From Quadrisphaera granulorum (GTDB lineage Bacteria; Actinomycetota; Actinomycetes; Actinomycetales; Quadrisphaeraceae): a stretch of DNA of 64,000 nt. Position numbers and translations under genes: made by a program. Within the stretch, counting starts at the first letter, position 1. Each line of letters starts with the position of its first letter. This document shows, piece after piece, positions 54,371 to 63,166 of the stretch. The notes beneath the pieces were generated by a model that did not search any database, was not told the origin of the DNA, and was given only the letters and a program-made list of their open reading frames with translations. The stretch lies in NCBI RefSeq assembly GCF_003149145.1, contig NZ_QGDQ01000009.1:62001-126000 (forward strand), read 5' to 3'.

Positions 54371-54671
54371 GGCAGCCTCCCGGGGTGCTGTGCGCCGGCT
54401 CGTCGACGGATGGACCGGCTGGGCGTTCGGGTGGTTCGTCACCGTACGGGCGGTTCGTCCCGGTGTCTCCCGGGGGTGGGGCAGTCCGACCCCTGGAGGG
54501 CGCCGGGCGAGCGGGGAGGGGACGTCGTCGCCAGGAGCTGTGAAGCGTTGGTCCCTTGGGAGTGGTCGGCCGGTCGGCGATGGGGCCAGTGCTTCACAGC
54601 TCTCCACCACGGACCCGGCGCCCGGCGTCGTCCCCGCCGTCGGCAGCTGCGCTGCATGGGAGCATGGGCCG
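54371..54671. other. Divergent promoter space between amidase and lepA
   Basis: These 301 bases separate the divergent amidase and lepA starts. GAGCTGTGAAGC (54535-54546) and GCTTCACAGCTC (54591-54602) are perfect 12-base inverted arms 44 bases apart, perhaps an operator or an attenuating hairpin for lepA. No other feature is recognised. Confidence 0.4.
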
Positions 54672-56576
54672 GTGCCAGCGTCCCCCACGTCGTCGTCCGC
54701 CGGGCTGGCGGGCATCCAGCCCGCGTCCACGGCGCCGGAGCGCCTCCGCAACTTCTGCATCATCGCCCACATCGACCACGGCAAGTCGACCCTGGCCGAC
54801 CGCATGCTGCAGATCACCGGCATCGTCGACGCGCGCGCCATGCGGGCCCAGTACCTCGACCGCATGGACATCGAGCGCGAGCGCGGCATCACCATCAAGA
54901 GCCAGGCCGTGCGCATGCCGTGGACGCCGAGCGGCACCGGCCTGGAGAGCTCCGCCGGCCAGGCGTACGCCCTCAACATGATCGACACCCCGGGCCACGT
55001 CGACTTCACCTACGAGGTCTCGCGCTCGCTGGCGGCCTGCGAGGGCGCCGTGCTGCTGGTCGACGCCGCCCAGGGCATCGAGGCCCAGACGCTGGCCAAC
55101 CTCTACCTGGCGATGGAGAACGACCTCGCCATCGTCCCCGTGCTCAACAAGATCGACCTGCCGGCGGCGCAGCCCGAGCGGTACGCCGAGGAGCTCGCGG
55201 GCCTCGTGGGCGGCGACCCGGCCGACGTGCTGCGGGTCTCCGGCAAGACGGGCGTGGGCGTCGAGGCGCTGCTCGACAGGATCGTCGACGTCGTCCCCGC
55301 CCCCGTGGGAGACCCGGACGCGCCGGCACGAGCCATGATCTTCGACTCCGTCTACGACACCTACCGCGGCGTGGTCACCTACGTGCGCGTGGTCGACGGG
55401 GTGCTCCGCCCCCGCGAGCGGATCGCCATGATGTCGACCCGCGCGCAGCACGACCTGCTGGAGATCGGCGTCTCCAGCCCTGAGCCGACGCCCTCCGAGG
55501 GCCTGAGCGTCGGTGAGGTGGGCTACCTCATCACCGGTGTGAAGGACGTGCGGCAGAGCCGCGTCGGCGACACCGTGACGTCGGCCGCCAAGCCGGCCAG
55601 CGAGCCGGTCGGCGCCTACGAGGACCCCAAGCCCATGGTGTTCTCGGGGCTGTTCCCCATCGACGGGTCCGACTACCCGCTGCTGCGCGACGCCCTCGAC
55701 AAGCTCAAGCTCAACGACGCCGCCCTGGCCTACGAGCCCGAGACGTCGGTGGCGCTCGGGTTCGGGTTCCGCTGCGGCTTCCTCGGGCTGCTGCACCTGG
55801 AGATCACCCGCGACCGGCTGGAGCGGGAGTTCGGGCTCGACCTCATCTCCACCGCGCCGTCGGTGGTCTACGAGGTCACCCTCGACGACGGCCGCGAGGT
55901 GACCGTCACCAACCCCAGCGAGTACCCCTCCGGCAAGGTCGCCGAGGTCCGCGAGCCGGTGGTCAAGGCCACCGTGCTCACCCCGGCCGACTACATCGGC
56001 ACCGTCATGGAGCTGTGCCAGCAGCGCCGCGGCGAGCTGCAGGGCATGGACTACCTCTCCGAAGACCGGGTGGAGATGCGCTACCGCCTGCCGATGGCGG
56101 AGATCGTCTTCGACTTCTTCGACGCGCTGAAGTCGCGCACCCGCGGGTACGCGAGCTTCGACTACGACGTCGACGGAGACCAGGCCGCCGACCTCGTCAA
56201 GGTCGACATCCTCCTGCAGGGCGAACAGGTCGACGCGTTCAGCGCCATCGTCCACAAGGACAAGGCGTACGCCTACGGCGTGATGATGGCGAGCAAGCTG
56301 CGTGAGCTCATCCCGCGCCAGCAGTTCGAGGTGCCGGTGCAGGCCGCCATCGGCGCGCGGGTCATCGCCCGCGAGACCGTCCGCGCGATCCGCAAGGACG
56401 TCCTCGCCAAGTGCTACGGCGGTGACATCACCCGCAAGCGCAAGCTGCTGGAGAAGCAGAAGGAGGGCAAGAAGCGGATGAAGATGGTCGGCCGCGTCGA
56501 GGTCCCTCAGGAGGCGTTCATCGCCGCGCTCTCCACCGACGCGCCCACCGGCAAGGACGCCGCCACCAAGAAGTAG
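54672..56576 (+). CDS. lepA: Elongation factor 4 (back-translocating GTPase LepA)
   Basis: A 634-residue translational GTPase that acts on stalled or mistranslocated ribosomes. G1 AHIDHGKST (32-40), switch [13 protein letters not shown]3 [12 protein letters not shown]4 LNKIDLP and G5 VSGKTGVG are all intact. Domains II, III and V follow, and the LepA-specific C-terminal domain has [44 protein letters not shown] 54672 gives a 25-residue Ser/Ala/Pro leader before the GTPase domain; the exact start is not certain. Convergent with the next gene, three bases apart. Confidence 0.97.
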   Translation: MPASPTSSSAGLAGIQPASTAPERLRNFCIIAHIDHGKSTLADRMLQITGIVDARAMRAQYLDRMDIERERGITIKSQAVRMPWTPSGTGLESSAGQAYALNMIDTPGHVDFTYEVSRSLAACEGAVLLVDAAQGIEAQTLANLYLAMENDLAIVPVLNKIDLPAAQPERYAEELAGLVGGDPADVLRVSGKTGVGVEALLDRIVDVVPAPVGDPDAPARAMIFDSVYDTYRGVVTYVRVVDGVLRPRERIAMMSTRAQHDLLEIGVSSPEPTPSEGLSVGEVGYLITGVKDVRQSRVGDTVTSAAKPASEPVGAYEDPKPMVFSGLFPIDGSDYPLLRDALDKLKLNDAALAYEPETSVALGFGFRCGFLGLLHLEITRDRLEREFGLDLISTAPSVVYEVTLDDGREVTVTNPSEYPSGKVAEVREPVVKATVLTPADYIGTVMELCQQRRGELQGMDYLSEDRVEMRYRLPMAEIVFDFFDALKSRTRGYASFDYDVDGDQAADLVKVDILLQGEQVDAFSAIVHKDKAYAYGVMMASKLRELIPRQQFEVPVQAAIGARVIARETVRAIRKDVLAKCYGGDITRKRKLLEKQKEGKKRMKMVGRVEVPQEAFIAALSTDAPTGKDAATKK

Positions 56577-56579
56577 CGC

Positions 56580-57152
56580 TCAGCCGTCGTCGGAGCCGCA
56601 GCGGGCGATCATTGCCCGCTGAGGGCCGGCGCTGCCGCCCAGGTACTGCCCGATGTCGGTGAACCCGGCGCGCGCGTAGGCCCGCAGACCAGCGTGGTTG
56701 CATTCGTTGACGGTCAGGACGACGACGCGCGCCGGTCCCGCCGAGCCTCGTGCGACCTCGGGCGCCAGCGCCACGGCCGCCCGCGCGGCTGCGGTGCCGA
56801 ACCCGCGGCCCTGGTGGTCGGCGCCGATGACGACCGAGCGCAGCAGCACCGCGGTGGCCGGGTCCTCGCCGGCGGCAGCAAGAAGGCGCGCGAGCTCGGC
56901 GTCCTGGTCGGGGTCCGCGGTGCCGGTGTGCAGGACGCCGGCGCCGACCACCTCGCCGTCGTCGTCGTGGTGTCCGTCGTCATCGCTGGCGACGACGACG
57001 AAGGGCGTGCGGGCCGGGTCCGCGAACGCCAGCGGGAACGAGTCCGCCGGCACCGCCGCGAACCGCTGCTGCTCGGCGCTGATGCGCAGCCGGCTCGCGG
57101 CGGCGAGCAGCGCGTCGTCGTCGGGCCCCACCACCACGAGCCGCACTCCCAC
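56580..57152 (-). CDS. GNAT family N-acetyltransferase
   Basis: A 190-residue acetyltransferase. The acetyl-CoA site is AVLLRSVVIGADHQGRGFGTAAARAAVALA (motif Q-G-R-G-x-G-T), followed by VVVLTVNECNHAGLRAYARAGFTDIGQY, the N-x-x-A-x-x-x-Y-x-x-x-G-F pattern. An acidic stretch DDDGHHDDDGE interrupts the N-terminal half. Substrate unknown. GTG 57152 follows GGGAGG; GTG 57146 is an alternative. It resembles the GNAT gene at 57990-58547, which suggests an old duplication around the MOSC gene. Confidence 0.82.
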   Translation of the reverse strand: MGVRLVVVGPDDDALLAAASRLRISAEQQRFAAVPADSFPLAFADPARTPFVVVASDDDGHHDDDGEVVGAGVLHTGTADPDQDAELARLLAAAGEDPATAVLLRSVVIGADHQGRGFGTAAARAAVALAPEVARGSAGPARVVVLTVNECNHAGLRAYARAGFTDIGQYLGGSAGPQRAMIARCGSDDG

Positions 57153-57188
57153 GCCGCCATCCTCCCCCCAGGGCTGTGGCGCTGGAGC

Positions 57189-57253
57189 GCATGATCGTCG
57201 CCAGGGGGCGGGGGGCCAGCGAGGACCCTCGCCCCTCTCCCGCACGATCATGC
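57189..57253. repeat. Inverted repeat between divergent GNAT and MOSC genes
   Basis: GCATGATCGT (57189-57198) and ACGATCATGC (57244-57253) are perfect 10-base arms enclosing further complementary G and C runs. It lies between two divergent starts and contains the ATGATC core seen in the dispersed motif. Confidence 0.4.
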
Positions 57254-57288
57254 ACCTGCGCGCCACATCCCCGGCATGATCGGGCGCC

Positions 57289-57936
57289 GTGGGAACCCTG
57301 ACCGCCGTTTGCCGAGTCCACCAGCTGCTGCCCGACGAGGGATCGGTGGGCGTCACCGCCATCGACAAGCGCCCCGTCGTCGGGCCGGTGCGGGTGAAGG
57401 CGCTCGGGGCCTACGGCGACGTCCAGACCGACCGCGAGCACCACGGCGGACGCGACAAGGCGCTGTACGCCTACGCGCAGGAGGCCGCCGACCGCTGGGC
57501 CGCCGAGCTGGCGCGCGAGGTGCCGCCGGGGCTGTTCGGCGAGAACCTGCGCACGTCAGGGGTCGACGTCGACGGCGCGGAGATCGGCGAGCGGTGGCGC
57601 ATCGGCACCGGCGAGGACGCCCTTGAGGTCGAGGTGACGATGCCCCGGACGCCGTGCGCGACGTTCGCGCGGCGGCTGGGGGAGGAGCGGTGGGTGAAGC
57701 GGTTCACGCGCTCCGGCGTCCCGGGCGCCTACCTGCGGGTGGTGCGACCGGGGACGATCAGCGCCGGTGATGCGGTGGAGGTGCTCCTCCGTCCGGGGCA
57801 CGGCGTGGGGGTGGGTCGTTGGCTGGCCGACGCTGACCCCGCCGACGCGCGGACGCTGCTGGCGTGCGCGGCGGATGGCGGGCTCGACCTCGCGCCCGAC
57901 CTGCGCGAGGCGCTGCTCCCAGCCTCGCGCCGATGA
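57289..57936 (+). CDS. MOSC domain protein (YiiM-like)
   Basis: A 215-residue protein of the molybdenum cofactor sulfurase C-terminal family. GPVRVKALGAYGDVQTDREHHGGRDKALYAYAQEAADRWAAEL is the typical start, GLFGENLRTSGVDVDGAEIGERWRIG the core and MPRTPCATFARRLGEERWVKRF contains the conserved Cys that may carry sulfur or bind molybdopterin. YiiM-type proteins help reduce N-hydroxylated compounds. GTG 57289 is the probable start. It is transcribed alone between two GNAT genes. Confidence 0.9.
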   Translation: MGTLTAVCRVHQLLPDEGSVGVTAIDKRPVVGPVRVKALGAYGDVQTDREHHGGRDKALYAYAQEAADRWAAELAREVPPGLFGENLRTSGVDVDGAEIGERWRIGTGEDALEVEVTMPRTPCATFARRLGEERWVKRFTRSGVPGAYLRVVRPGTISAGDAVEVLLRPGHGVGVGRWLADADPADARTLLACAADGGLDLAPDLREALLPASRR

Positions 57937-57989
57937 GAGACCACCCGCCGGGTGGGGCCCGCCTGGCGCGCAAGCCAGCAGGGTCAGGG

Positions 57990-58547
57990 TCAGCGGGGTT
58001 GTAGCGCCGCCACCATGACCACCTGCGGGTCGGCGGCCTGCGCCATCCACCGCGCCCCGCTGTCGGCGAATCCCGCTCGGGCGTAGGCGGTGCGCGCTGC
58101 GGCGTTCGACTCGTGCACGCACAGCACGAGCAGATCCGCCTCCGGCTCCAGCGCGTGCGCCAGCGCCCGGGCCTGCCGCGCGGCCGCCGTCCCGTAGCCG
58201 CGGCCCTGGTGGGGGCGGCCGATGTAGAAGGCGCGCAGCAGCAGTCCGCGCGCCGGGTCGTCGAGGAGGTGCTCGAGGTGCCCGCGCCGGTCGAGCGTGC
58301 CGAAGCCGACCACGCGCTCACCGCTACCGGGACCGGGCAGCTGTGCCATCACCGCGAACGGCACGCGCAGCGCATCGGCGCTCGCGGGCGGGTACGTCAT
58401 CGACGCGGGCAGGCAGTACCTGTCCTGCCCTGGGCCGGGCTTGAGCGCCAGCACGGAGGCGAGCAGGCGCGGGTCGCTGGCCTCGGACAGCGGCTCCAGC
58501 CGGACCGCCGGCAGCGGCCGGGGTGCCTTGGCAGCTCCTCCTCCCAC
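57990..58547 (-). CDS. GNAT family N-acetyltransferase
   Basis: About 185 residues. GLLLRAFYIGRPHQGRGYGTAAARQARALAHAL is the acetyl-CoA site and LLVLCVHESNAAARTAYARAGFADSGARWM the C-terminal half. It is paralogous in layout to the gene at 56580-57152. GTG 58547 is chosen because the fold begins with VRLEPLSEA soon after; a GTG at 58598 would add 17 residues without family support and lie against the tandem repeats. Substrate unknown. Confidence 0.8.
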   Translation of the reverse strand: MGGGAAKAPRPLPAVRLEPLSEASDPRLLASVLALKPGPGQDRYCLPASMTYPPASADALRVPFAVMAQLPGPGSGERVVGFGTLDRRGHLEHLLDDPARGLLLRAFYIGRPHQGRGYGTAAARQARALAHALEPEADLLVLCVHESNAAARTAYARAGFADSGARWMAQAADPQVVMVAALQPR

Positions 58548-58603
58548 GCCCCCATCCCAGCACCAGCGCTGCAGCAGCCCGCGCACCACCCGCCCCACCC
58601 TTC

Positions 58604-58667
58604 CCGCACTTGCCGCGGAAAGTGCGCCACCGACCCCCTCGATTCCGCACTTGCCGCGGAAAGTGCG
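58604..58667. repeat. Tandem palindromic repeats before hemW
   Basis: Two identical 23-base units (58604-58626 and 58645-58667) begin CCGCACTTGCCGCGG and end AAAGTGCG, with an 18-base spacer. Each folds as CGCACTT/AAGTGCG. They lie between the divergent GNAT and hemW starts. Confidence 0.6.
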
Positions 58668-58725
58668 GGAAGGAGGGGAAGCGAGCGGAAGGGGCGGGGC
58701 GGCGCGGGTGCGACGATGGACGGCG

Positions 58726-60048
58726 ATGAGCCCCGCCCTGCCCGACGGCGATCCCGCCCCCGCCGACGGGCTCCTCCCGCCGACAGCGGCGACCGGCGCC
58801 GGCGCCCGTGACCTCGGCGTCTACCTGCACGTCCCGTTCTGCCGGGTCCGCTGCGGCTACTGCGACTTCAACACCTACACCGCCGCCGAGCTCGGCCCGC
58901 CCGAGCTGCCCGGCGCCTCCCAGGCCGGGTACGCCGGAGCGCTCGTCGAGGAGGTCGCGCTCGCGGCCCGCGTGCTGCGCGCCTCGGGGCTGCCCGACCG
59001 CGAGGTCTCCACCGTCTTCGTCGGCGGAGGCACCCCGACGCTGCTGCCCGCCGCCGACCTCGCCCGCGCCCTCGATGCCGTGCGCGAGCACCTCGGCCTG
59101 GCCGCCGGTGCCGAGGTCACCACCGAGGCCAACCCCGACTCGGTGACCCCCGCTTCCCTCGCGCAGCTCGCGGAGGCCGGCTACACGCGCGTCAGCTTCG
59201 GCATGCAGTCGGCGGTGCCCCACGTGCTCGCCGTCCTCGAGCGCACCCATGACCCGGCCCGCGTGCCGCAGGCCGTCCGCTGGGCGCGCGAGGCGGGCTT
59301 GGCCGTCAGCCTCGACCTCATCTACGGCGCGCCGGGGGAGTCCCTCGCGGACTGGCGCACCAGCCTCGACGCCGCGCTCGCCTGCGAGCCCGACCACCTC
59401 TCCGCCTACGCCCTCGTGGTGGAGGAGGGGACGGCGATGGCCGCGCGCGTGCGTCGCGGCGAGCTGCCAGCGCCCGACCCCGACGACGAGGCCGCCCAGT
59501 ACGAGCTCGCCGACGCCGTCCTGCGTGACGCCGGCTACAGCTGGTACGAGGTGAGCAACTGGGCGCGCACACCCGCCGACGCCTGCCGCCACAACGTCGC
59601 CTACTGGCGCGGCCACGACTGGTGGGGCGCCGGCCCCGGCGCGCACAGCCACGTCGGCGGCGTTCGCTGGTGGAATGCCAAGCATCCCGCCGCGTGGGCC
59701 CGCCGCCTGGCCGCCGGTACCAGCCCGGCGGTGGGTCGGGAGGTTCTCGACGACGACGCGCGCGCGGTCGAGGCCGTGCTGCTCGGCGTCCGCCTGGCCG
59801 AGGGACTGCCGGCCTCGCTGGTCCCGGCGGCCGGCCTGGCGCAGGTGCCCCGCCTGGTCGCCGACGGCCTGCTCGAGCCCCCCGCCGCAGGGGTGCCCGG
59901 ACGCAGCGACGCCCCCGACGGCGACCAGCCGCGACTGCGGCTGACGCTGCGGGGGCGCCTGCTGGCCGACGCCGTCGTCCGGGCCCTCCTTGGCTGGGAG
60001 GGTCAGGACGACGACGTCACCGGCGTCACTTCACGAGCCGCCAGTTGA
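58726..60048 (+). CDS. hemW: Radical SAM heme chaperone HemW
   Basis: A 440-residue radical SAM protein that binds and delivers heme, once annotated as anaerobic coproporphyrinogen oxidase. The cluster motif is FCRVRCGYCDFN (C-x3-C-x2-C), followed by TVFVGGGTPTLL, ISFGMQS-like VSFGMQSAVPHVL and the HemN_C domain. HNVAYWRGHDWWGAGPGAHSH is the family's H-N-x-x-Y-W motif, and the extra Cys before the third cluster Cys that is needed in true HemN is missing, as expected for HemW. ATG 58726 is the first good start. Its last 23 bases overlap the convergent DUF4870-like gene. Confidence 0.92.
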   Translation: MSPALPDGDPAPADGLLPPTAATGAGARDLGVYLHVPFCRVRCGYCDFNTYTAAELGPPELPGASQAGYAGALVEEVALAARVLRASGLPDREVSTVFVGGGTPTLLPAADLARALDAVREHLGLAAGAEVTTEANPDSVTPASLAQLAEAGYTRVSFGMQSAVPHVLAVLERTHDPARVPQAVRWAREAGLAVSLDLIYGAPGESLADWRTSLDAALACEPDHLSAYALVVEEGTAMAARVRRGELPAPDPDDEAAQYELADAVLRDAGYSWYEVSNWARTPADACRHNVAYWRGHDWWGAGPGAHSHVGGVRWWNAKHPAAWARRLAAGTSPAVGREVLDDDARAVEAVLLGVRLAEGLPASLVPAAGLAQVPRLVADGLLEPPAAGVPGRSDAPDGDQPRLRLTLRGRLLADAVVRALLGWEGQDDDVTGVTSRAAS

Positions 60049-60775
60049 CCGGGTACCGGTAGTCGATGCCCTGGTTGGCCTTCACCGCCGCGATGATCAC
60101 GAAGACCAGGGCCACGATCACGAAGGGCAGGTACAGCAGCCCGCCGATGCCGAACGTGATGATGGTGACGACGCCGAGCGCCAGCGCGACGATGTTCACG
60201 AGGATCTGGAAGTTCAGCGCCTCGGCCGACTGGCTGCGGATGAACTGGCCGCGGTCGCGCAGCACCAGGTAGATGACCAGCGGCCCCACGAACGTCAGCC
60301 CGATGAGGGAGCTGACGATCGACGAGACGTGCGCCAGGCAGGCCCACAGGCGCTGGTCCTGTGGGCTCATCTCGACGGCGTGACCCTGCTGATACGGCTG
60401 CTGGTACCCCGGTTGCCCGTACCCCTGCCCGTATCCCTGCTGGTACCCGGGCTGCGGGTAGCCCTGCTGTGGGCCGGGGGCCGAGTACCCCTGCTGGCCG
60501 GGGTGGGCGTACTGCTGCTGGGGCGGCGGCTGCTGGCCGTAACCGGGCGGTGGCTGCTGGGCGTACTGCCCTTGCTGCTGGCCGTACGACGGGGCCTGCT
60601 GGCCGTAGGAGGGGGCTGACGCACTGGAGGGCGGGGACGTCGGTGGCGTCGACGAGGCGCTCGGCTCGGTCGGCTGCTCGCCGTAGCCGGGGCCGTACTG
60701 GCCGTAGGCGGGCGGCGGCATCTCCCCGGGCTGCGCGTCGGGCTGGTCGGCCGGTCGGCCGGGCTGCTCGGACAC
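60026..60775 (-). CDS. DUF4870-like membrane protein with Tyr/Gln/Pro-rich N-terminus
   Basis: A 249-residue protein. Residues 1-140 are low complexity, rich in Gly, Gln, Tyr and Pro (repeats like PGYQQGYGQ), and likely disordered or adhesive. Residues 145-249 are the Tic20/DUF4870 domain: SPQDQRLWACLAHVSSIVSSLIGLTFVGPLVIYLVLRDRGQFIRSQSAEALNFQI, then two more helices (LVNIVALALGVVTIITFGIG, LLYLPFVIVALVFVIIAAVK). Function unknown. GTG 60775 follows GGAGGAG. It overlaps hemW tail to tail. Confidence 0.85.
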   Translation of the reverse strand: MSEQPGRPADQPDAQPGEMPPPAYGQYGPGYGEQPTEPSASSTPPTSPPSSASAPSYGQQAPSYGQQQGQYAQQPPPGYGQQPPPQQQYAHPGQQGYSAPGPQQGYPQPGYQQGYGQGYGQPGYQQPYQQGHAVEMSPQDQRLWACLAHVSSIVSSLIGLTFVGPLVIYLVLRDRGQFIRSQSAEALNFQILVNIVALALGVVTIITFGIGGLLYLPFVIVALVFVIIAAVKANQGIDYRYPVNWRLVK

Positions 60776-60896
60776 TTCTCCTCCTCGGGGCCCGTGGTGG
60801 GACCGCGGACCCGCCCCCCAGCGTCGCGGAAACCCGCGCGCGGCACCAGCGCCCCACGCCCGGACGGCGGCGTCGTCGTCGTCCTGAGGGAGCGGC

Positions 60897-61868
60897 TCAG
60901 CGGTCGAGCTGGTCTCCGGTGACGAAGTCGATGAGTTCCTCCACCCGTCCCGACAGGGTGGGCTCGAGGTCACCGATGGTCCGCACGCTCGCCAGCACCC
61001 GTTGCCAACCGCGGGCGAGGTCGGCGGGGGTCTCGCGTGGCCAGCCGAGAGCTTCCAGCACGCCCTCCTTCCACGGGCGTCCGCGGGGCACCACCGGCCA
61101 GGCGTCCAGGCCGAGACGCGCCGGGCGCACCGCCTGCCACACGTCGACGTAGGGGTGCCCGACGACGAGCACGTGGTCGGCGGCGCCCGGAACCCCGCGC
61201 AGCGCGTCGGCCACCAGGCGCGTCTCCTTGGAACCGGTGACGAGGTGGTCGACCAGCACGCCGACGCGTCGCCCCGGCCCGGGGCGGAACTCGGCGACGG
61301 CGGCGGCCAGGTGGTCGACGCCCTGCAGCCCCTCGACGACGACCCCCTCGACGCGCAGGTCGTCGCCCCAGACCTTCTCGACGAGCTCGGCGTCGTGCTT
61401 GCCCTCCACCCAGATCCGCGAGCCGCGGGCCACGCGGGCGCGGGCACCCTCGACGGAGAACGACCCACTGGCGGTGCGGCCCGGCCGCAGCGGCGCCGCC
61501 CCCGAGGCCGTGCGGGCCGTCGGGGGTGGGCCCACCGGTGGCACGAGCTTCACCGGCTGGCCCTCCTCGAGGAACCCGGCGCCGAGCGGGAAGGATCGGG
61601 TGCGGCCCTTCCAGTCCTCCAGGACGACGACGTGCACGCCCCCGGCCTTCTCCACCCGGACGACCGCGCCGCTCCACCCGGTCTCGACGTCCTCGACCAC
61701 GAGGCCGGGGGTGGCAGGCACCTCGCGGCTGGCGGCACGGGCGCGACGGCGGCCGGTGGTGGGATCGGTGACGGTGTCACCGCGGCGCAGCGGGCCACGG
61801 GCTCCCCACCCGCCGTAGCGGTCTGCGGAGCTGCTCGGCTGCCTCGGGGGTGTCGGGGGAGTCGGCAC
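60897..61868 (-). CDS. DUF3097 family protein with Toprim-like motif
   Basis: A 323-residue protein of an actinobacterial family of unknown function. RYGGWGARGPLRRGDTVTDPTTG and SGAVVRVEKAGGVHVVVLEDWKGRTRSFPLG are the conserved N-terminal part; RIWVEGKHDAELVEKVWGDDLRVEGVVVEGLQGVDHL and VGVLVDHLVTGSKETRLV look like the Glu and Asp motifs of Toprim domains. GTG 61868 is preferred because the longer start (ATG 61908-61910) overlaps the CIRCE element. Divergent from hrcA. Confidence 0.85.
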   Translation of the reverse strand: MPTPPTPPRQPSSSADRYGGWGARGPLRRGDTVTDPTTGRRRARAASREVPATPGLVVEDVETGWSGAVVRVEKAGGVHVVVLEDWKGRTRSFPLGAGFLEEGQPVKLVPPVGPPPTARTASGAAPLRPGRTASGSFSVEGARARVARGSRIWVEGKHDAELVEKVWGDDLRVEGVVVEGLQGVDHLAAAVAEFRPGPGRRVGVLVDHLVTGSKETRLVADALRGVPGAADHVLVVGHPYVDVWQAVRPARLGLDAWPVVPRGRPWKEGVLEALGWPRETPADLARGWQRVLASVRTIGDLEPTLSGRVEELIDFVTGDQLDR

Positions 61869-61909
61869 CCGTTCGACGCTACCTGCGGTGGCACGCCGAC
61901 GGCGTAGCA

Positions 61910-61936
61910 TTGGCACTCCAGACTCTTGAGTGCCAG
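61910..61936 (+). promoter_or_regulatory. CIRCE operator of hrcA-dnaJ
   Basis: TTGGCACTC (61910-61918), nine bases, then GAGTGCCAG (61928-61936). The consensus is TTAGCACTC-N9-GAGTGCTAA, so the match is strong with small changes at the ends. It lies 94 bases before hrcA, whose product binds CIRCE in heat-shock control. Confidence 0.85.
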
Positions 61937-62030
61937 GCGCCGTCGAGTGCCAGCCGCCGGTCGGCGCTCGCGCAGAGTCTCGAGCAGTTCCACGAGCAAG
62001 TGCTGCACCCGACGAGCAGGGAGGACGCAC

Positions 62031-63077
62031 GTGACCGAGCCCCGGCGTCTCGCCGTCCTGCGGGCCATCGTCGAGGACTACGTCGCCACGCAGGAGCCCG
62101 TCGGCTCCAAGGCCCTGGTAGAGCGCCACGCGCTCGGGGTCTCGCCGGCCACGATCCGCAACGACATGGCTGCGCTCGAGGAGGAGGGGCTCATCGCCCA
62201 GCCCCACACGAGCGCCGGCCGGATCCCCACCGACAAGGGCTATCGCGCCTTCGTCGACGGGTTGCCCGCGGTGCGGCCGCTGTCGCCGGCGGAGCGGCGT
62301 GCCATCGACAGGCTTCTGGGCAACGGCGAGCCGGTCGACCTCGACGAGGTGCTCGAGCGCACCGTGCGGGCGCTGGCGCAGCTGACCCACCAGGTAGCCG
62401 TCATCCAGTACCCGTCCCTGGCGCGTGCCCGGGTGCGGCACGTCGAGCTGGTGCAGCTGGCCCCACGGCGCCTGGTGCTCGTGCTCATCACCGACAGCGG
62501 TCGCGTCGAGCAGCGGTCGGTGGAGATACCCCCGGACGCTCCCGAGGTCGTGGCCGACCTGGTCACCGAGCTGCGCGGGCGGCTGAACGCGGCCACGGCC
62601 AGCCGCCGCTCGGACGAGGCGGTCGCCGCGCTGGACGGCGTGGTGGCCACCTGGTCGGCGGCCCGCCCGGAAGACTCCGCCGCTGCGTCCGTGGTGGCGG
62701 CCGCGCTGCGCTCGGCTCTGGACGCCACCCGTGAGGAGCGGATGGTGCTGGCCGGCACCGCCAACCTCGTGCGCGGCGCCGGGGGCTTCTCCGCCTCCGT
62801 CGCGCCGGTGCTGGAGGCCATCGAGGAGCAGGTGGTGGTGCTGCGCCTGCTCGCGGAGATGGCTGACGACCCGGCTAGCGGCGTCTCGGTGCGCATCGGC
62901 CGCGAGATCGTGCACAGCGGCCTGTCCGACGCCGCGGTCGTGGCGTCCGGGTACGGCTCGGGGGGCGAGGTCGTGGCGCGGCTGGGCATCCTGGGGCCGA
63001 CGCGCATGGACTACCCCACCTCTATCGCGGCGGTCCGCGCCGTCGCCCGCTACCTCAGCAAGGTCCTCGCGCCGTGA
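62031..63077 (+). CDS. hrcA: Heat-inducible transcription repressor HrcA
   Basis: A 348-residue repressor. The N-terminal winged helix reads [74 protein letters not shown], highly conserved. The C-terminal GAF-like part has [10 protein letters not shown] and [11 protein letters not shown], then [25 protein letters not shown] at the end. GTG 62031 follows GGGAGGACGCAC. It represses its own promoter through the CIRCE site, and dnaJ follows 89 bases downstream. Confidence 0.97.
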   Translation: MTEPRRLAVLRAIVEDYVATQEPVGSKALVERHALGVSPATIRNDMAALEEEGLIAQPHTSAGRIPTDKGYRAFVDGLPAVRPLSPAERRAIDRLLGNGEPVDLDEVLERTVRALAQLTHQVAVIQYPSLARARVRHVELVQLAPRRLVLVLITDSGRVEQRSVEIPPDAPEVVADLVTELRGRLNAATASRRSDEAVAALDGVVATWSAARPEDSAAASVVAAALRSALDATREERMVLAGTANLVRGAGGFSASVAPVLEAIEEQVVVLRLLAEMADDPASGVSVRIGREIVHSGLSDAAVVASGYGSGGEVVARLGILGPTRMDYPTSIAAVRAVARYLSKVLAP

Positions 63078-63166
63078 CCGGCCCCCATGCCGCGGCTGCA
63101 CCCTCGCCTCGCCCGCCCCGTCGGACCCCTCGACTCCTCTCCCGACCGTTCAGGAGCAGCTGACCC

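Noticed and set aside
58726-60048. True coproporphyrinogen III oxidase HemN
   Set aside because: The cluster motif is C-x3-C-x2-C without the fourth nearby Cys found in HemN, and the lepA-hemW-hrcA order is the usual one for HemW.
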